Below are positions 13,559 to 13,770 of a DNA stretch of 13,770 nucleotides, one piece after another (the stretch's first letter is position 1; every line of letters begins with the position of its first letter). Source of the DNA: Methanobacterium sp. (lineage in GTDB: Archaea > Methanobacteriota > Methanobacteria > Methanobacteriales > Methanobacteriaceae); contig JAQVTJ010000040.1 of assembly GCA_028700095.1 (NCBI GenBank), forward strand, positions 1-13,770, read 5' to 3'. The notes under the pieces were generated by a model that saw only the letters and a list, made by a program, of their open reading frames with translations, had not been told where the DNA came from and did not search any database. The translations under genes were made by a program, and so were the position numbers.

Positions 13559-13770
13559 ATGAAAATTGGAATATGTGACACTACATTTGCAAGGTTTGAC
13601 ATGGCAGCAGCGGCTTTAGACCAAATAAAAGGACAAATTACCAATATCACCTTTGTAAGATCCACTGTACCTGGTGTTAAGGATTTACCTGTAGCTTCAA
13701 AGAAACTTATAGAAGACCAAGGCTGTGAATTAGTAATGGCATTTGGAATGCCTGGCCCGGAAGAAATGGA
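13559..13770 (+). CDS. ribC: archaeal riboflavin synthase, 5' part only
   Basis: The enzyme converts two 6,7-dimethyl-8-ribityllumazine molecules to riboflavin plus a pyrimidine, which also supplies the F420 and flavin pathways. Only the first 70 codons are inside the window; the gene runs off the right end without a stop. The start MKIGICDTTFARFDMA and the blocks STVPGVKDLPVA (36-47) and MAFGMPGP (60-67) are characteristic of the archaeal enzyme, which is related to lumazine synthase and not to bacterial RibE. The ATG follows AGGTGAT (13547-13553) with a 5-base spacer. I see no frameshift in the part present. Confidence 0.9.
   Translation, partial: MKIGICDTTFARFDMAAAALDQIKGQITNITFVRSTVPGVKDLPVASKKLIEDQGCELVMAFGMPGPEEM

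Overview
The window is chromosomal DNA from a very AT-rich methanogenic archaeon of the order Methanobacteriales. The best guess is a Methanosphaera-like or Methanobrevibacter-like gut lineage. Evidence for this: a membrane-anchored archaeal LonB protease; a methenyl-tetrahydromethanopterin cyclohydrolase (mch); an archaeal-type riboflavin synthase; the methanogen-specific DUF1890/DUF1894 pair; a short core MetE; hydrogenase maturation genes hypA and hypB; GGAGGTGA-type ribosome binding sites; oligo-T terminators; and intergenic DNA made almost wholly of A and T. The species call is inference; the order is well supported.

Layout. 1-438 is non-coding leader with a perfect 10-bp inverted repeat. 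439-4976 carries lonB, a DEAD-box RNA helicase with a DbpA-type C-terminal domain behind a long leader, and a 193-residue protein that resembles the APCDD1 (lipocalin-like) family. 4977-6819 is a low-density region holding two broken genes for exported proteins: a signal-peptide protein with two tandem thioredoxin domains, the first destroyed by two opposite frameshifts (5270-6124), and a small membrane-anchored Asn-rich protein cut by one in-frame TAA (6455-6718). 6820-7695 (minus) is prs. It diverges from a hypA-hypB operon (7920-8959). A tRNA-Ala(GGC) lies on the minus strand at 9037-9109, divergent from a GNAT acetyltransferase (9178-9669).

From 9800 to the right end all genes run on the plus strand and deal mainly with one-carbon and cofactor metabolism: DUF1890 and DUF1894 (1 base apart), metE and thyA (10-base overlap), mch, and the start of ribC, which is cut off by the window end.

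How the genes fit together. Mch handles the tetrahydromethanopterin C1 unit of methanogenesis. ThyA draws a C1 unit for dTMP, and MetE draws a methyl group for methionine. DUF1890/DUF1894 have no known role but sit at the head of this block, and from memory the same order occurs in Methanothermobacter (MTH777-MTH773). HypA/HypB deliver nickel to the [NiFe] hydrogenases that feed the pathway. Prs makes PRPP for nucleotides and for cofactor synthesis. LonB and the helicase are quality-control and RNA-remodelling genes.

The most unusual items are the decaying duplicated thioredoxin gene, the neighbouring nonsense-interrupted small gene, the APCDD1-like protein, a 16-bp perfect all-A/T hairpin just after that gene, and the unexplained DUF1890/DUF1894 pair. 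I see no CRISPR array, insertion sequence, integrase or phage gene.
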